A DNA stretch of 9,871 bases from Pseudomonadota bacterium (GCA_023454395.1 JAEYFY010000124.1:1-9871), one strand, 5' to 3'; shown: positions 1 to 7,344, counted from the stretch's first letter. Made by a program: numbers and translations. The notes: a model not told the origin generated them from the letters alone.

Positions 1-32
1 AATAAATAATCTTTTTTGAAAGAGGAATAAAA

Positions 33-770
33 ATGAAAATCTTATTTATTGGTGAGTCATGGCACATTCATATGATCCACTCCAAAGGCTACGACAGTTT
101 CACTTCCAGCAAATATGAAGAAGGCTCTACGTTCTTATTAAGTTGCTTAAGAGAAAAGGGTGTTGAAGTTGATTATATGCCTGCTCATACCGTTCAGGTT
201 GCATTCCCACAAACGGCTGAAGCGTTGGCTAAATACGATGTCATTGTTATTAGTGATATTGGTGCAAATACGTTCCTTCTGCAAAACGATACTTTCTATA
301 ACATGAAAGTTATCCCTAACGCATTAGGGTTAATTAAAGAATTTGTAGTTAATGGCGGTGGCTTATTAATGATTGGTGGCTACTTGTCATTTATGGGCAT
401 TGAAGCTAAAGCAAATTACAAAAATACATTACTTGCAGAAGTTCTGCCTGTTGAAATGCTGGATGGTGACGATCGTGTTGAAGCGCCTGAAGGTGTATTT
501 GCAAGTGCAGTAAATGCTGAACATGCATCAGTAAAAAGCTTTGGTGAATGGCCTATGTTCCTTGGCTATAACAAAGTTTCAGCTAAAGAGAATACAGAAA
601 CGGTATTAAATATTGGCGAAGATCCATTGCTGGTATTTGGTCAGTTTGAAAAAGGAAAAACAGGCTGCTTTATGAGTGACTGTTCTCCTCATTGGGGGAG
701 TAAAGAGTTTTTAGCATGGCCTCATTATGCCGATATGTGGGTCAACATTCTTAAACAAATCGCTCGTTAA
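33..770 (+). CDS. Glutamine amidotransferase-like (GATase1-like) cytoplasmic protein
   Basis: This 245-residue soluble protein resembles the 'putative glutamine amidotransferase' family (GATase1_like, related to Salmonella STM3548). It has a flavodoxin-like opening strand (residues 1-8, MKILFIGE), a central strand ending in YDVIVISD (68-75) and a glycine-rich turn GGGLLMIGG (108-116). No signal peptide or membrane segment is visible. In true class I amidotransferases the nucleophilic Cys sits in a G-x-C-x-G elbow. Here the corresponding glycine-rich turn runs into Tyr117 with no Cys, so glutaminase activity is doubtful and the fold may be used for binding or another reaction. The start is supported by an AGAGGA ribosome site at 21-26. 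The gene leads into a transporter and a phosphotriesterase-family hydrolase on the same strand, and I recall a similar trio in Salmonella (about STM3548-3550). The family is fairly secure, but the function is unknown. Confidence 0.87.
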   Translation: MKILFIGESWHIHMIHSKGYDSFTSSKYEEGSTFLLSCLREKGVEVDYMPAHTVQVAFPQTAEALAKYDVIVISDIGANTFLLQNDTFYNMKVIPNALGLIKEFVVNGGGLLMIGGYLSFMGIEAKANYKNTLLAEVLPVEMLDGDDRVEAPEGVFASAVNAEHASVKSFGEWPMFLGYNKVSAKENTETVLNIGEDPLLVFGQFEKGKTGCFMSDCSPHWGSKEFLAWPHYADMWVNILKQIAR

Positions 771-805
771 TTTGAATTAAGAATAACTGTTATAAAAAGT
801 AAAAA

Positions 806-829
806 AGCGCAGAGTTGCCGCTCTGCGCT
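806..829 (-). terminator. GC-rich hairpin with T-tract on the minus strand, between genes 1 and 2
   Basis: A perfect 9-bp stem (806-814 with 821-829, AGCGCAGAG/CTCTGCGCT) closes a 6-base loop. On the plus strand it is followed by AATAAAAAAA, not by T residues. Read on the minus strand it is followed by TTTTTTACTTTTTA, which is terminator-like. No minus-strand gene lies immediately upstream of it, so it may block antisense transcription. Alternatively it could act in the plus-strand mRNA as an intercistronic stabilising or attenuating hairpin. The hairpin is certain, its role is inferred. Confidence 0.55.
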
Positions 830-901
830 AATAAAAAAACCGATTACTTGAAAAATAAAAAAAGAAATCACTCATAGCCAATAATCCAAAAGGAACATCT
901 T

Positions 902-1858
902 ATGAGTACAAAAAATTTATCAACACCTTTGCTGATGTTAGCAACTGTGTTAGCAGGTATGCTATCACCAATGCAGTCCGCGGTGAATGGACAATTAGGG
1001 CATGTTTTAAAAGATGGTAACGCCAGTGCGGTTATCTCTTTTGCCAGTGGTCTGGTAGTGATGTTTTTTATCATCATGTCGAAAAAACAATATCGTCAAC
1101 AATTTGCTTCAATTCCAAGTTTAATTAAAACGCGTAAAATTCCATTATGGAACTGGTTTGCGGGTCTTTGTGGTGCAATGGTTGTTTTCTCTGAAGGGGC
1201 TTCTGCGAGCGCATTAGGGATTGCAACATTCCAAACAGCATTAATTTCAGCACTCTTATTATCCGGTTTACTGTGTGACCGTTTTGGTGTTGGTGTTGAT
1301 GAGAAAAAATATTTCACGTCATATCGTGTATTAGGTGCTGTGTTAGCGGTTGTCGCCACTTTATTTGTCGTTTCTCCACAATGGCACTCAACCTCATTTA
1401 TTTATTTAGCAATCTTACCTTTCCTTGCAGGTTTATTAGCCGGTTGGCAACCAGCAGGTAACTCTAAAGTTGCAGAAGCAACAGGTTCTATGATGGTGTC
1501 TATCACTTGGAACTTTATTGTTGGCTTCACTGTTTTAACGATTGCGCTTATTGTTCGTATGGCATTAGGTCATATCACTCTTGAATTACCAGGTACTTGG
1601 TGGATGTATTTAGGTGGTCCTTTAGGGCTTATGTCTATCGCATTAATGGCTATTTTAGTACGTGGTTTAGGTTTACTGATGTTAGGCGTTGCTTCAACAG
1701 CGGGTCAATTGTTAGGTTCTGTATTAATTGACTTATTATTACCTTCATTAGGCAATACCGTTTATTTAGTGACAATCATCGGTACATTATTTGCGTTAGT
1801 GGGTGCGATTGTAACTACAATTCCTGAATTCAAAGCCACTAAGTCAGCACAAGCGTAG
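902..1858 (+). CDS. DMT-superfamily (YdcZ/DUF606) inner membrane transporter
   Basis: This is a 318-residue, very hydrophobic protein with about ten predicted membrane helices (roughly 9-29, 41-59, 82-100, 105-125, 142-159, 165-182, 197-219, 233-251, 254-276 and 287-308). It looks like two fused copies of the roughly 150-residue YdcZ/DUF606 domain. The motif MQSAVNGQLG (24-33) in the first half is echoed by WQPAGNSKVA (182-191) in the second, and the helix beginning LGIATFQ (105-111) by one beginning LGVAST. Single-domain members such as E. coli YdcZ are about half this length. An AGGA at 891-894 supports the start. The stop is only 10 bases before the phosphotriesterase-family gene, so the two are almost certainly co-transcribed. 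The substrate cannot be read from sequence; the neighbour suggests it imports or exports the hydrolase's substrate or product. Confidence 0.9.
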   Translation: MSTKNLSTPLLMLATVLAGMLSPMQSAVNGQLGHVLKDGNASAVISFASGLVVMFFIIMSKKQYRQQFASIPSLIKTRKIPLWNWFAGLCGAMVVFSEGASASALGIATFQTALISALLLSGLLCDRFGVGVDEKKYFTSYRVLGAVLAVVATLFVVSPQWHSTSFIYLAILPFLAGLLAGWQPAGNSKVAEATGSMMVSITWNFIVGFTVLTIALIVRMALGHITLELPGTWWMYLGGPLGLMSIALMAILVRGLGLLMLGVASTAGQLLGSVLIDLLLPSLGNTVYLVTIIGTLFALVGAIVTTIPEFKATKSAQA

Positions 1859-1868
1859 GAGTATCGTA

Positions 1869-2900
1869 ATGAAAGGTTATATTCAAACCGTAACTGGTCC
1901 CGTAAAAAAAGAAGATATGGGGTTAACATTGCCTCATGAACACCTCTTTAATGATCTATCAGGTGTTGTTGATGAGCCTTTTTATGAATTCTCGCATGTA
2001 TTAGTTGATAAAAAAGTGAGTGCAGATATTCAGTGGGGACTTAAATACGATCCATATTGCTGTTGCGATAATATGGATAAGAAACCCATTGAAGATGTTA
2101 TTTTTGAATTAAATAACTTCAAAGAGTTAGGTGGAAGAACCATTGTTGATGCAACAGGCTCTTCTTCAATTGGACGTGATATTCGAAAACTAAGACAAGT
2201 TGCAGAAATAACCGGTATTAACGTTGTCGCTTCTTCAGGGCTTTATATTGAAAAGTTTGAAGGAAAACGGCTGGCTGATGATATTGATGCAATGGCAAAA
2301 ATCATTGATGATGAATTGAATGTAGGCATTGATGGCACTGATATTCGTGCAGGCATGATTGGTGAAATTGGTGTTTCTCCATTCTTTACAGATGGTGAGA
2401 AAAATAGCTTACGTGCAGCGGCTATTGCACAAAACAGTAACCCTTATGCGTCGATGAACATTCATATGCCAGGCTGGCAACGTCGTGGTGATGAAGTTTT
2501 AGATATTCTATTAACAGAAATGGGATGTAATCCCGCTAAGATTTCATTGGCACACTCTGATCCATCAGGTAAAGATATTGATTATCAATGCAAAATGTTA
2601 GATCGCGGTGTTTGGCTTGAATTTGATATGATTGGTCTGGACATCTCTTTCCCTAAAGAGGGCGCGGCACCAAGTGTTATGGATACCGTAGAAGCTGTCG
2701 CAACTTTAATTGAAAGAGGTTATGGTAGCCAAATCGTATTAAGCCATGATGTGTTTTTAAAACAGATGTGGGCAAAAAATGGGGGAAATGGTTGGGGGTT
2801 TGTTCCTAATGTATTTCTTTCATTATTGGCTCAACGTGGTATTGATAAATCTATTATCAAAAAATTATGTGTTGAGAATCCAGCCAATTTATTGGCTTAA
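1869..2900 (+). CDS. Phosphotriesterase-family metal-dependent hydrolase
   Basis: This 343-residue protein belongs to the phosphotriesterase (PTE/Php) branch of the amidohydrolase superfamily, a TIM-barrel fold with a binuclear metal centre. The ligands are visible in order: His23 and His25 in LPHEH, Glu166 in GEIG, His199 in NIHMPG, His229 in LAHSDP and Asp294 in LSHD. Glu166 stands where Pseudomonas phosphotriesterase has a carbamylated Lys; the E. coli homologue Php (YhfV) also uses Glu. Known family members act as lactonases, phosphodiesterases or promiscuous organophosphatases, so the natural substrate here is open. Cys64-Cys66 form an unusual run of three cysteines. The protein appears full length. 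The ribosome site AGGA (1857-1860) overlaps the end of the transporter gene, and a strong terminator follows. No signal peptide is seen, so a cytoplasmic enzyme is expected. Family assignment is firm, substrate unknown. Confidence 0.93.
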   Translation: MKGYIQTVTGPVKKEDMGLTLPHEHLFNDLSGVVDEPFYEFSHVLVDKKVSADIQWGLKYDPYCCCDNMDKKPIEDVIFELNNFKELGGRTIVDATGSSSIGRDIRKLRQVAEITGINVVASSGLYIEKFEGKRLADDIDAMAKIIDDELNVGIDGTDIRAGMIGEIGVSPFFTDGEKNSLRAAAIAQNSNPYASMNIHMPGWQRRGDEVLDILLTEMGCNPAKISLAHSDPSGKDIDYQCKMLDRGVWLEFDMIGLDISFPKEGAAPSVMDTVEAVATLIERGYGSQIVLSHDVFLKQMWAKNGGNGWGFVPNVFLSLLAQRGIDKSIIKKLCVENPANLLA

Positions 2901-2947
2901 ATCTCAAGTGAATAAATAACAATAAATATACCCCTTGAAGTAAATTT

Positions 2948-2977
2948 AGCGGCGCTTTAATAAAGTGCCGCTTTTTT
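2948..2977 (+). terminator. Rho-independent terminator of the transporter-hydrolase operon
   Basis: An 11-bp stem with one G-U pair (2948-2958 with 2962-2972) closes a 3-base loop and runs directly into six T residues (2972-2977). It lies 48 bases after the hydrolase stop. On the minus strand the following sequence is only AAATTTA, so it would work less well for the convergent bisphosphatase gene, although it may serve both. Confidence 0.88.
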
Positions 2978-3009
2978 ATGTCTCAAAGAAACGAAGACAA
3001 ATTGAAGTA

Positions 3010-3990
3010 TTAGCGTAAATGGTAATTCTCAATATAACGTAATGAATGCGTTGAGCCATTAATTACTAAAGAATGAGTTTGTAAATATTGCGCTTGCTGA
3101 TTAACACCAGATAAGAAATCGCCTTTGGTAATCGCTGTTGCTGCAAACATAACATCTTGGTTACGTACTAAGGTGTCTAATGATAATTTAATATTTACAT
3201 CAGTACCCATTTTATGGCAACGAGCAATTTCAGAAACGGCATATTCTCTATTTTCTGCATTATTTCCTTTTGCAATATCGCGAGTAATTAAACGTGCTTG
3301 CATATCACCGCCTAATGCCTTAGCAATAGCCGCACTAATTACACCTTCAGGCGCTCCGCCAATACCATACATAACATCAATACTGTTATTAGGCATTGTG
3401 GCATATAAAGAGGCTAAAACATCACCATCAGGTAGTGTAATAACATTAATACCTTTAGCGCGTAGATCGTTAATAATGTCGTGGTGACGCGGTTTATCTA
3501 AAATAGCGAGAGTTAACTGCTCAATAGATTTATTTAATGTTTGTGCAATAGCATCAAGGTTATATTCAAGGCAATGGTTAAGATCAATTACACCGGCCGC
3601 TTGCTTACCAACAATAAGTTTTTCCATATACATGTCGGGAGCTTGTAAAAAACTGCCTTCAAAGCCTGCGGCTAAAATCGCGAGGGAGTTATTTTCACCC
3701 GTCGCTACCATGCGAGTACCGTCAATGGGATCAACTGCAATTTCTATTTTGTCGCCTTTGCCATTACCTACTTTTTCACCAATATAGAGCATAGGTGCTT
3801 CATCTATTTCTCCTTCACCAATGACAATTTCACCATTGATATTCAGGTTATTCAAACGCTCACGCATGGCACTGACAGCCGCATCATCTGCTGCGTTTTT
3901 GTTTTGTTTTCCAATCCAAGGCATTGCTGCAATAGCCGCAGCTTCTGTTACAGAAGCGATAGCATTAGTTAATTCGTCATTTAATTTCAT
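3010..3990 (-). CDS. glpX: Class II fructose-1,6-bisphosphatase (GlpX/YggF family)
   Basis: The 326-residue product is predicted to hydrolyse fructose 1,6-bisphosphate to fructose 6-phosphate in gluconeogenesis, in the cytoplasm with Mg2+ or Mn2+. Family motifs are all present: NAADDAAVSAMR with Asp35, VIGEGEIDEAPMLYIGE with Glu59 and Glu61, DPIDGTRM with Asp87 and Asp90, LDKPRH (164-169), and GIGGAPEG (209-216) with Glu215. These match E. coli GlpX metal and substrate positions offset by two. One change stands out: E. coli GlpX and YggF read DPIEGT, while here the Glu is Asp90. The C-terminus is shorter than GlpX (336 residues) and close to YggF (321), but the core, such as EKLIVG, is more GlpX-like. 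The gene stands alone and not in a glpFK operon. The start follows homology because no good Shine-Dalgarno precedes it. GlpX is the likelier name; YggF-type paralogue is the alternative. Confidence 0.9.
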   Translation of the reverse strand: MKLNDELTNAIASVTEAAAIAAMPWIGKQNKNAADDAAVSAMRERLNNLNINGEIVIGEGEIDEAPMLYIGEKVGNGKGDKIEIAVDPIDGTRMVATGENNSLAILAAGFEGSFLQAPDMYMEKLIVGKQAAGVIDLNHCLEYNLDAIAQTLNKSIEQLTLAILDKPRHHDIINDLRAKGINVITLPDGDVLASLYATMPNNSIDVMYGIGGAPEGVISAAIAKALGGDMQARLITRDIAKGNNAENREYAVSEIARCHKMGTDVNIKLSLDTLVRNQDVMFAATAITKGDFLSGVNQQAQYLQTHSLVINGSTHSLRYIENYHLR

Positions 3991-4088
3991 ATTATGAGTG
4001 TGTTTTACGATATAAATGGAAGATTAAGATAGGTTACCGATCATACCTTTTTTTTGAAATTATGTGCTAGGTTTAAATCAAGAGTTCA

Positions 4089-4105
4089 CGAAATAGGTTA
4101 TTTCG
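4089..4105. repeat. Short dyad in the divergent intergenic region
   Basis: CGAAATA (4089-4095) and TATTTCG (4099-4105) form a perfect 7-bp inverted repeat around GGT. It sits about 100 bases upstream of both the minus-strand bisphosphatase and the plus-strand DUF2339 gene, where an operator could lie. In AT-rich DNA such a dyad can arise by chance. I found no convincing -35/-10 pair for either gene; a lone TATGAT on the minus strand (4040-4045) could be a -10 for the bisphosphatase gene. Confidence 0.25.
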
Positions 4106-4166
4106 GAATAAACTAAGATAAATCGGTGAAAATTAAAGTATAACTAAGGTTAAGAGATTAAAAGCA

Positions 4167-4182
4167 TGTGATGTTTAACACA
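4167..4182. promoter_or_regulatory. Candidate CRP (cAMP receptor protein) site
   Basis: TGTGA-N6-ACACA matches the CRP core consensus TGTGA-N6-TCACA at nine of ten positions. It lies just upstream of the AGGA ribosome site (4185-4188) of the DUF2339 gene and about 180 bases from the divergent bisphosphatase start. Its closeness to the start codon would favour repression of the plus-strand gene if CRP binds. Single-site matches of this quality occur by chance in a genome, so this is a candidate only. Confidence 0.35.
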
Positions 4183-4196
4183 AAAGGATTAGGTTT

Positions 4197-7100
4197 ATGG
4201 ATGACTTTTTGGTGCTCATCGTTACTATATTTGTCTTAGTGTCTTTGTATTGGCAATACCACGCTTATACAAATAGCAACTCATTGTTGCATCGAATTAA
4301 ACAGCTTGAAGAAAAACTTACTGAACAACAAGAGAAATTATTTAAGTTATTAAGTAAAGACAACGCTGTGAATATTCGCACAGAGCATGATGCTCAGAAA
4401 AGCGAATTTAATGATTTATCTCGTGATATAAAAAGAGAACCTCAATCAACAGCTTCAACTGATCAATCTAAAACAGTTGAACCGATTAACACAATAGAAC
4501 ATGTGCAAAATAAGGCGGAGAATAAAAACGCGCCTGTATATCAACATGCACAAACATCACAAGAAACGGCATTTAATAAAGTTTCTCCTAAAGAAGAAAA
4601 TCCAGTTGTTCAATCTTCTATGGTTAATGAGATTAACCTTGAAGACAAACAACCTGAACAGCCAGAAGTATCAACACCCCCTACATCTAAAGGATCGGAG
4701 CCTTATCAACCTAAGGTGGCAACAAGCCGTTTTGCTCATCATTACCAACAAGAGGCAAAACAAACATCTGTTAAATCAACTTCAGATCCGCTTGTAGAAA
4801 ATAAGGCTAGTGTGGCAAGTGAAAACCTTGTTGGATCTGAAAAAGGTGATTTAGGAAATACTACGCCTCAAGTAAATAGACCTGCATCGCAATATAGACC
4901 TAATTTAAACCCTCGCCCAAAACGTCAACAGAAATCAATTTTGGGGCTTCTTTGGAATTGGGTAGTAACAGGGAATCCGCTGGCCAAAATAGGGATGTTA
5001 TTACTCTTTTTTGGTCTATCTTATTTACTTAAATACAGTATCGAGAATGAGCTTGTCTCTGCATCAACACGTTTAATGATGGCGGGAACAGGATGCTTGG
5101 CTTTATTAGGTATTGGCTGGTGGCTTAGAAAGAAAAACCTGATATATGCATTAATTTTACAAGGTGGTGGCATTGGTGGGTTTTACATTACTATTTTTGC
5201 TGCGACTAAAATTTATGATTTTATTCCTATTAGTATTGCTCTCGCTATTATGGTGTTTATCTGCTTGGTTAGTGTAAGTTTGGCAGTTATTCATCGAGCT
5301 ATTAGTTTAGCTATATTAGCTTCACTTGGTGGTTATTTAGCGCCTGTATTATTGTCCACAGGAAGTGGTAATTATGTTGCTTTGTTTAGTTATTATCTGA
5401 TTCTTTCAATTGGCATTCTTATTATCAGCCATTGGCAAGTTTGGCGTTTATTAAATCTTATTGGTTTTGCATTTACTTTTGGTATTGGTTTTATGTGGGC
5501 AATACCAAATTACACTCATACTGATTATTTACCTTGCCAGTTATTTTTAATTGCAAATTGGTTAATTTTTGGTGTTGCAACGGAGCTTTCAACACTAAAA
5601 AATAAACTGAAACTTAATATTCCTTTTGATGCCACATTACTGTTTGGTACGCCATTAATTGGTTTTATCTTCCAACATCGGTTAGCCTCTGAATGGCCAT
5701 ATGGTGTTGCTATTGCATCATCTCTTTATGGACTAGCTTATTTTGCACTCACTTGGTTTGCACTGAAGCGTTATCGTGAAGAGGGTAAATTACTGGCAAT
5801 TGCTTTCTTTATGCTCTCTGTCACCTTTGCCACTTTAGCCGTACCATTTGCATTCTCTGCTGAATGGACATCGATTGTATGGGCAATTGAAGGGGTGATG
5901 ATCCTTGCATTTTCTGTTTTACAACAGCAAAAGAAACCTGCTATTGCAGGGACTATTTTAGTTGCGGTTTCCTTTGTTTTATTATTTAACATGCCTATTA
6001 TCTCATTAGGTGATTGGCTAATGCTTGTAACACAAGTCATCGTTGTATTTGCCGTCGGGGTGCTGTGGTATCGAGCGCAATTCACTCATCTTGATAATCG
6101 AACTATTGGATATGTAACACTATTTATCTCTGCTGTAAGTTGGGGATATAGCGTGTTACTTTTACAAGAATATGGCGAACATTGGCTTTCTCCAGAAGTA
6201 AAATCCATTACCTTTGCTTTTATTCTTATTAGCTGTTGGGGCATGTTCTTTGCTGGGAAGAAAACCCAATTTTCTGAGTTGGCGAGTTGCTCTATTTTAT
6301 TATGGCCGATGTCAGCACTTATTATGCTGGTGTACATCTATCTTGCAGGCTCGTTAATTGATAATTGGTTAAGTGCGACTATCTGGATTGCAATTTTTGC
6401 GAGTGGTTTCTACTTGCTTAAAGTCAATACGTTATTGCCAAAACAAAGGATCAATAAAGCATTGATCCACAGTATTCATCTTATTTTTATTGGTCTTTTC
6501 TTATTTACTGAAATTATTTGGTTAATAGATGTTACGTACCTTTATACGAGCTTACATTTTGCAAGTGTTATTTTTGTTATAAGCTTATTCATTGTAATAA
6601 GCTATATACTAGCAATGAAAGTTAATTGGATAAAAGAGTACCAAAATTCTTATTGGGTAGTTACTTTACCTATTTTAGGTTTACTGGCAATTTCTTTAAT
6701 CTTTGCAAACTTTAATGATGGTACTGAAAGTGGTATTAAATTTATTCCATTATTTAATTTGATGGATCTAATGGGAATTGTTGGGATATGGGTTGGCTAT
6801 AAATTTATTTCAGTAATAAAACAGTCACCTAAATATCAATTATTATTAAAAAATAACTTACCTTTAGTTAATTACATTATTCCGGCTATGATTTTCTGGT
6901 GGGCGAACGGTATTTTATTAAGAGGATTGGTCTTTGCAACAGATATTGATTGGTCGAGTTATGCAATAATTAATTCCAAAGTTATTCAAACAGTATTAGC
7001 CATTATTTGGGCAATTACTGCGTTAGTGACAATGGTAATGGCGACACGTAAAAAGTCACGTTCACAATGGTTTATTGGTGGTGTATTGTTGGCTGTAGTT

Positions 7101-7247
7101 ATCGCTAAGCTCTTCCTAATTGATACATCATTAAGCAGTGGATTGCTTAGAGCATTGGCCTTTATTGGTGTTGCAATACTGATTTTATTAATCGGGTATT
7201 TCTCACCATTGCCACCTAAAAAGCAAAGCGAAAATACAAAAATATAG
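4197..7247 (+). CDS. DUF2339 family large polytopic inner membrane protein
   Basis: This 1016-residue protein has the typical DUF2339 layout. It begins with one membrane helix (about residues 4-22), then a short charged coiled-coil-like stretch (about 32-55). A long Gln/Glu/Ser/Thr/Pro/Lys-rich segment (about 56-245) looks disordered. From about residue 247 to 1003 it is almost all hydrophobic helices, probably more than twenty. Family landmarks are WNWVVTGNPLAKIG (253-266), QGGGIGG (322-328) and LGGYLAPVLL (377-386). No catalytic motif can be seen and the family has no established function that I know of. It must be an inner membrane protein; whether the linker faces the cytoplasm or the periplasm cannot be decided here. 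The start is supported by AGGA at 4185-4188, eight bases away. It appears monocistronic: 97 bases and a separate candidate promoter lie before the next gene. No hairpin terminator was found after its stop. Confidence 0.92.
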   Translation: MDDFLVLIVTIFVLVSLYWQYHAYTNSNSLLHRIKQLEEKLTEQQEKLFKLLSKDNAVNIRTEHDAQKSEFNDLSRDIKREPQSTASTDQSKTVEPINTIEHVQNKAENKNAPVYQHAQTSQETAFNKVSPKEENPVVQSSMVNEINLEDKQPEQPEVSTPPTSKGSEPYQPKVATSRFAHHYQQEAKQTSVKSTSDPLVENKASVASENLVGSEKGDLGNTTPQVNRPASQYRPNLNPRPKRQQKSILGLLWNWVVTGNPLAKIGMLLLFFGLSYLLKYSIENELVSASTRLMMAGTGCLALLGIGWWLRKKNLIYALILQGGGIGGFYITIFAATKIYDFIPISIALAIMVFICLVSVSLAVIHRAISLAILASLGGYLAPVLLSTGSGNYVALFSYYLILSIGILIISHWQVWRLLNLIGFAFTFGIGFMWAIPNYTHTDYLPCQLFLIANWLIFGVATELSTLKNKLKLNIPFDATLLFGTPLIGFIFQHRLASEWPYGVAIASSLYGLAYFALTWFALKRYREEGKLLAIAFFMLSVTFATLAVPFAFSAEWTSIVWAIEGVMILAFSVLQQQKKPAIAGTILVAVSFVLLFNMPIISLGDWLMLVTQVIVVFAVGVLWYRAQFTHLDNRTIGYVTLFISAVSWGYSVLLLQEYGEHWLSPEVKSITFAFILISCWGMFFAGKKTQFSELASCSILLWPMSALIMLVYIYLAGSLIDNWLSATIWIAIFASGFYLLKVNTLLPKQRINKALIHSIHLIFIGLFLFTEIIWLIDVTYLYTSLHFASVIFVISLFIVISYILAMKVNWIKEYQNSYWVVTLPILGLLAISLIFANFNDGTESGIKFIPLFNLMDLMGIVGIWVGYKFISVIKQSPKYQLLLKNNLPLVNYIIPAMIFWWANGILLRGLVFATDIDWSSYAIINSKVIQTVLAIIWAITALVTMVMATRKKSRSQWFIGGVLLAVVIAKLFLIDTSLSSGLLRALAFIGVAILILLIGYFSPLPPKKQSENTKI

Positions 7248-7270
7248 ACGTTTTTTATACATGTGCTTTG

Positions 7271-7301
7271 TTGATTTTTGAGATTAAATCATGCATATAA
7301 T
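7271..7301 (+). promoter_or_regulatory. Candidate sigma-70 promoter of the GFA-family gene
   Basis: A perfect -10 box TATAAT (7296-7301) is preceded by TTGATT (7271-7276) at a long 19-base spacing. A TGCA just before the -10 resembles a misplaced extended -10 element. Transcription would begin near 7308, about 37 bases before the start codon. The -10 lies at the inner edge of the left arm of the inverted repeat 7285-7325, so a protein bound there would compete with RNA polymerase. Confidence 0.45.
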
Positions 7302-7325
7302 CTTAAGTGATTAATGCATGATTTA
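7285..7325. repeat. Perfect 12-bp inverted repeat, possible operator or leader hairpin
   Basis: TAAATCATGCAT (7285-7296) and ATGCATGATTTA (7314-7325) are exact reverse complements. Inside them TAATC (7298-7302) and GATTA (7309-7313) add five more pairs after one unpaired base. Each arm carries the self-complementary ATGCAT, with centres 23 bases apart, about two helical turns. There is no T-tract on either side, so it is not a standard terminator. Its overlap with the candidate -10 and start site suggests an operator. A hairpin in DNA or in read-through RNA is the alternative. Confidence 0.6.
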
Positions 7326-7344
7326 CAAAAAGAGGAGAGAATAA

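Noticed and set aside
868..1359. Two minus-strand open frames opposite the start of the DMT transporter gene
   Set aside because: Neither resembles a known family and both are antisense to a clear membrane protein; the cysteine pattern in the first comes from reading the gene backwards.
3125..3487. Plus-strand open frame of 120 codons opposite the bisphosphatase gene
   Set aside because: It is antisense to a well-conserved coding region, has no recognisable motif and no ribosome site, so it is a shadow of the real gene.
4501..4797. Plus-strand open frame of 98 codons inside the DUF2339 gene
   Set aside because: It lies in another frame of the low-complexity linker, is Lys/Leu/His/Gln-rich as expected from shifted AT-rich repeats, and has no ribosome site.
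5771..6337. Minus-strand open frames within the DUF2339 gene
   Set aside because: They are mirror frames of hydrophobic helix coding and show no protein-like motif or ribosome site.
7248..7270. T-rich stretch after the DUF2339 stop as a terminator
   Set aside because: The TTTTTT run is not preceded by a GC-containing hairpin, so it cannot be called an intrinsic terminator.
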